Assembly: GCA_964591705.1 (NCBI GenBank)
Contig: CAZQCX010000063.1
Span: forward strand, 1-7,351
Source of the DNA: UBA11855 sp964591705
Lineage (GTDB): Archaea; Thermoproteota; Bathyarchaeia; Bathyarchaeales; Bathycorpusculaceae
Direction: 5' to 3'
Length of the DNA: 7,351 nucleotides
This document shows positions 5,242 to 7,351 of the stretch, piece after piece (the stretch's first letter is position 1; each line of letters opens with the position of its first letter). Position numbers and translations under genes: made by a program. The notes below the pieces were generated by a model. It saw only the letters and a program-made list of their open reading frames with translations. It ran no database searches and was not told where the DNA came from.

Positions 5242-5643
5242 ATGCTTAGAGTTGTCCTCGACACCAACGTCTTAGTCAGCGCCATCATTTCGGACGGTAA
5301 GCCAAGGATACTCTTCAGAAAAGGAATAGAAAATCAGTTCATAATTGTATCATCGGACCTGATGCTTAAGGAGCTTACCCGTGTGCTTCGCAGGCCAAAA
5401 TTCAAAACCAGCCCAAGCGAAATCCGGAGAATAACTCTTGCCCTGATCAATTCAGCCGAAGTAGTTGACGTAAAATCAAAATTAAAAGTTGTTGAGGAAG
5501 ATTCTAAGGATAATATGGTCATCGAAACGGCTTATGATGGACATGCTGATCTAATTGTAACTGGAGACAGGCATCTTCTAGAGCTGGAAAACTATGAAGA
5601 AACAAAGATAGTAACCGTAGAAAAAGCTCTCAAGTCCCTTTAG
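5242..5643 (+). CDS. PIN-domain toxin (VapC-like, putative PIN family ribonuclease)
   Basis: The 133-residue protein is a metal-dependent endoribonuclease of the PIN fold, belonging to the subgroup often annotated as the putative toxin component of a PIN family. Four acidic residues of the active site are readable: D7 in VVLDTNVLVSAI, E44 in LMLKELTRVL, D90 in EDSKDNMVIETA and D109 in IVTGDRHLL. Length is normal and no frame break occurs. It follows the AbrB-type antitoxin by 4 bases, and TGATC shortly before the ATG could pair with the end of archaeal 16S rRNA. When free of antitoxin it would cleave tRNA or mRNA; the target cannot be read from sequence. All catalytic acids are present, so the module should be functional, unlike the interrupted RelE-type module at the left edge. 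Confidence 0.92.
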   Translation: MLRVVLDTNVLVSAIISDGKPRILFRKGIENQFIIVSSDLMLKELTRVLRRPKFKTSPSEIRRITLALINSAEVVDVKSKLKVVEEDSKDNMVIETAYDGHADLIVTGDRHLLELENYEETKIVTVEKALKSL

Positions 5644-5890
5644 AAGAAAGTCTTGTAAGTCGCCCCGCTTGCGTGTCACCCGCGAAGCTGAAGAACCCCC
5701 GAGTTGGCCAGTCTTATCTGGATGAAAACCTGTAGCTGCAGTCACGGCATAGAAAACGCTGAATTTCACCTTTCTGAGTATGCCGGATTCCATCTTTGTA
5801 GTTTCTTAGGTTGCCGCAGTACGGGCAGATCACAGCCTTCTCTTCCATTTTTTCATTCTCCCTTTTTGTTCGCCAAGTATGCTCTTCCTC

Positions 5891-5949
5891 AGAAGAAAAA
5901 AATGGGCGGCGGGAGATGTCGCCATTGAGGGCTGGGAGCAAATCCCAGC
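5891..5949 (-). terminator. Possible hairpin plus T-run terminator of the surface-protein gene
   Basis: Going down the minus strand from the stop at 5971, a perfect 7-bp stem (GCTGGGA/TCCCAGC, plus positions 5931-5937 and 5943-5949, 5-base loop) appears 22 bases later. A run of seven T follows at about 5901-5895. Archaeal termination depends mainly on T-runs, so the T-run is the more relevant part. The hairpin overlaps repeat copy C and may instead belong to that element. Confidence 0.33.
5913..5940. repeat. Dispersed repeat, copy C
   Basis: GAGATGTCGCCATTGAGGGC and the following TGGGAGCA match 4858-4885 in 26 of 28 positions in the same plus-strand orientation. It lies in the leader part of the zinc-ribbon fragment and next to the end of the surface-protein gene. 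It probably marks the end or leader of a mobile element family. Confidence 0.55.
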
Positions 5950-5970
5950 GGCCCCTATTTGTGAATGGTC

Positions 5971-7351
5971 TCACTTTCGTTTCTTGACCACAAAGATCCC
6001 CATAATCACAATGATTATTGCTGTTGTGGCAACAAGGTATTCTAATGGCACAGCCGTAACTGAATAGCTTTCAGATTGAAGCTCAGCCACCGCCCAAATT
6101 GAAAAATGATTCGTCTCGCAAACCAAATACCCGTCTTGATCAATATGGCTAGCAACCGGGATCCAAGCCTGCTCAGCCGCATTCCAATAGAACCACGACA
6201 AACACGAAGCATCGACTATTCTGCCAAGCTCTTCATTGAGTTTAGATTGGTCGATGTGTAATCCAAACGTCGCTTTCATGTTGGGCGAAGAATGCTGCTC
6301 TAAATCCATATAGAAACCTATGGATGCAAGAGCTTGCTTCGCCATTGCTTCCTGCTGATCTATGGCTGCCTCACGCGCCAAGGCGACGTTAAGCCTTGTT
6401 GCTTCTTCAAGCTCCACAAAAAGCTTGAGCGTTTGACTGTTGATTTCAACAGCTGTTAAATTCAAAGTCACAGGAGCCCCCTTTGTTTCAAAAACCAACG
6501 TGAGATTCTTATACTCAAAAACATGCGGCTGACCCGTAGGCACATCTTCAATCTGATTAACAGGAGTGATATTTGAACGGTCAACCCTAGCCGCACTGTT
6601 AGGCAATACCGGAGAAGGCGAAGGTGAGGGCGCAGTAGCTTGACCAGTGTCTAAGGCATAATGAGGGAACACTTTGCCATCCATGGTCTCATATTGTGGA
6701 ATCTCCCCGGTTAAGCTATAGCTGGCAACCAGACTAGCCCTGCCTTGCGGTATGTATATTTCGAAATTGCCTATCTGGTTAGGCTCAAATCTTGTATCAC
6801 GCAAACCCGTTTGGGCATTCTCTCGATACACGTTGCTTGCTGAAGACGTGCCTACAATCTGACCTGAACTATCGTACGCGGTTGCCAGAATCCGTATCCA
6901 ATAGGCTTTTTCCGTGCCAGTGTACTGGAGTACCCCGCTTATCTTGTAATCCCCTTTTACGTCTCCAACCTGCAACAGTTCTCCCTTGTGAGTTAAGATT
7001 TTCAGTCCTTTGGCAGGCATGGGAACAAGCGTGAATTCTGCACCAATGCTGTAATGATCAAATTGTCTGTAGTTTTCTATTGGAATGTCGTAGTGATGGA
7101 TACCCATACTGAAGGGAGATTTTTGTCCAGGAAGGAGTATGTATAGACTGCTCGCCTCGTATGCGGTCAGCGTGGCCATTACTTCTTTTTTTGAATTGAA
7201 TACCGTGGCAATTATGCTAGTTACTCTTGCAGCTTGGTCTCCTATGTTTTGCACTTCGCCAATTATGAAATACGAGTGTTTGTTTTCCGTGTAGTAACTT
7301 GAATGAGAAATAACTTGAAGGTTTGCGCCTCCTTTAACAACGGGGAATGCC
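5971..7351 (-). CDS. Membrane-anchored surface protein with FxLYD-like domains, 5' end outside window
   Basis: The frame is open from the right window edge to TGA 5973-5971, giving 459 visible residues; a GTG at 7254 is internal, because the frame continues upstream as AFPVVKGGANLQVISHSS. Two beta-sandwich domains of FxLYD type are seen: SYFIIGEVQNIGDQAARV...ATVFNSKKEVMAT (about residues 26-62) and YKISGVLQYTGTEKAYWIRI...ATAYDSSGQIVGT (about 135-168). These are extracellular modules common in archaeal and Gram-positive envelope proteins. A Pro/Ser linker (APSPSPSPVLP, about 240-250) leads to a further domain ending WFYWNAAEQAWIPVASHIDQ and NHFSIWAVAEL, a pattern typical of membrane-proximal sandwich domains in archaeal surface proteins. 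The last 25 residues are a transmembrane helix (LVATTAIIIVIMGIFVV) and the basic tail KKRK, so the bulk lies outside the cell. The signal peptide should be outside the window. Function is unknown; adhesion or envelope binding is plausible only by architecture. Confidence 0.8.
   Translation of the reverse strand, partial: AFPVVKGGANLQVISHSSYYTENKHSYFIIGEVQNIGDQAARVTSIIATVFNSKKEVMATLTAYEASSLYILLPGQKSPFSMGIHHYDIPIENYRQFDHYSIGAEFTLVPMPAKGLKILTHKGELLQVGDVKGDYKISGVLQYTGTEKAYWIRILATAYDSSGQIVGTSSASNVYRENAQTGLRDTRFEPNQIGNFEIYIPQGRASLVASYSLTGEIPQYETMDGKVFPHYALDTGQATAPSPSPSPVLPNSAARVDRSNITPVNQIEDVPTGQPHVFEYKNLTLVFETKGAPVTLNLTAVEINSQTLKLFVELEEATRLNVALAREAAIDQQEAMAKQALASIGFYMDLEQHSSPNMKATFGLHIDQSKLNEELGRIVDASCLSWFYWNAAEQAWIPVASHIDQDGYLVCETNHFSIWAVAELQSESYSVTAVPLEYLVATTAIIIVIMGIFVVKKRK

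Larger units (their letters stand above)
5714..5974 (-). pseudogene. Zinc-ribbon N-terminal fragment of a recombinase or transposase
   Basis: On the minus strand a short frame ends at TAA 5716-5714. Its second half reads EKAVICPYCGNLRNYKDGIRHT, then QKGEIQRFLCRDCSYRFS, a CxxC...CxxC zinc ribbon of the kind that opens InsA-like transposases and many archaeal tyrosine-type integrases. The catalytic region that should follow is missing: the next 75 bases on that strand contain no recognisable continuation. If translation starts at ATG 5848-5846 the product is only 44 residues. A GTG at 5974 would give 86 residues and overlaps the stop of the upstream surface-protein gene by 3 bases. The extra N-terminal part (RWDLLPALNGDISRRPFF) coincides with repeat copy C, so it is more likely leader DNA. 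I read it as a decayed mobile-element gene; a free-standing small zinc-ribbon protein is the alternative. Confidence 0.55.

Noticed and set aside
5714..5974. The KRENEKMEEK segment as part of a larger functional integrase
   Set aside because: The frame stops right after the ribbon and no catalytic R...HxxR...Y or DDE motifs appear downstream on that strand; the PIN gene occupies the space.
1..7351. CRISPR array, tRNA or rRNA
   Set aside because: No regularly spaced direct repeats, cloverleaf or rRNA-like sequences were seen; the dispersed repeats have only two or three irregularly placed copies.

Overview
The window looks like an accessory, mobile-element-scarred stretch of an archaeal chromosome. 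Evidence for Archaea: TATA (BoxA) elements sit about 25 to 30 bases ahead of start codons with almost no leader, there is an archaeal-type STAND-like ATPase with a C-terminal nuclease-like domain, the AbrB/PIN and RelE-type modules are of archaeal style, and one surface protein is held by a C-terminal membrane anchor. The sequence style (A+C-rich coding strands, zinc-ribbon integrase remnants) suggests an uncultured Bathyarchaeia-like lineage; that is inference, and there is no rRNA or marker gene here to prove it.

Left part (1-525): a minus-strand toxin-antitoxin pair. A small helical protein (98-316) is followed 2 bases later by the start of a RelE/ParE-type toxin running off the window edge; that toxin reads into an in-frame TAG at codon 17. 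Upstream lies one copy of a dispersed repeat (378-422). Next (526-1926) comes a complete archaeal ATPase with Walker A, Walker B and a C-terminal PD-(D/E)XK-like motif, preceded by a well-placed TATA box for a leaderless transcript.

Middle (2011-4148): a complete insertion sequence, 2015-3673, with an intact DDE transposase of IS1182 type, 18-bp terminal inverted repeats (17/18) and a 4-bp TGTT target duplication. Directly beside it is the 5' remnant of a second, unrelated IS in the opposite orientation (about 3684-4148), keeping only the transposase's N-terminal helix-turn-helix half. The outer end of that remnant abuts the GTG start of the next gene.

Right part (4149-7351): a six-helix membrane protein resembling an ECF transporter S component, whose C-terminal tail appears to be encoded by a second copy of the dispersed repeat. 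It is followed by an AbrB-type antitoxin/PIN toxin operon with a palindromic operator candidate (4947-4961). Then come a minus-strand zinc-ribbon fragment of a recombinase-like gene, associated with a third repeat copy, and a large minus-strand surface protein (two FxLYD-like domains, Pro/Ser linker, C-terminal domain, membrane anchor and basic tail) that is cut by the right window edge.

The genes do not form one pathway. The picture is a region that has repeatedly received mobile elements and carries two toxin-antitoxin modules, an ATPase and two membrane or surface proteins. I found no CRISPR array, tRNA or rRNA, and no convincing new multi-gene system. The most interesting items are the interrupted RelE, the shared repeat at three loci, and the repeat- and IS-bounded transporter gene.
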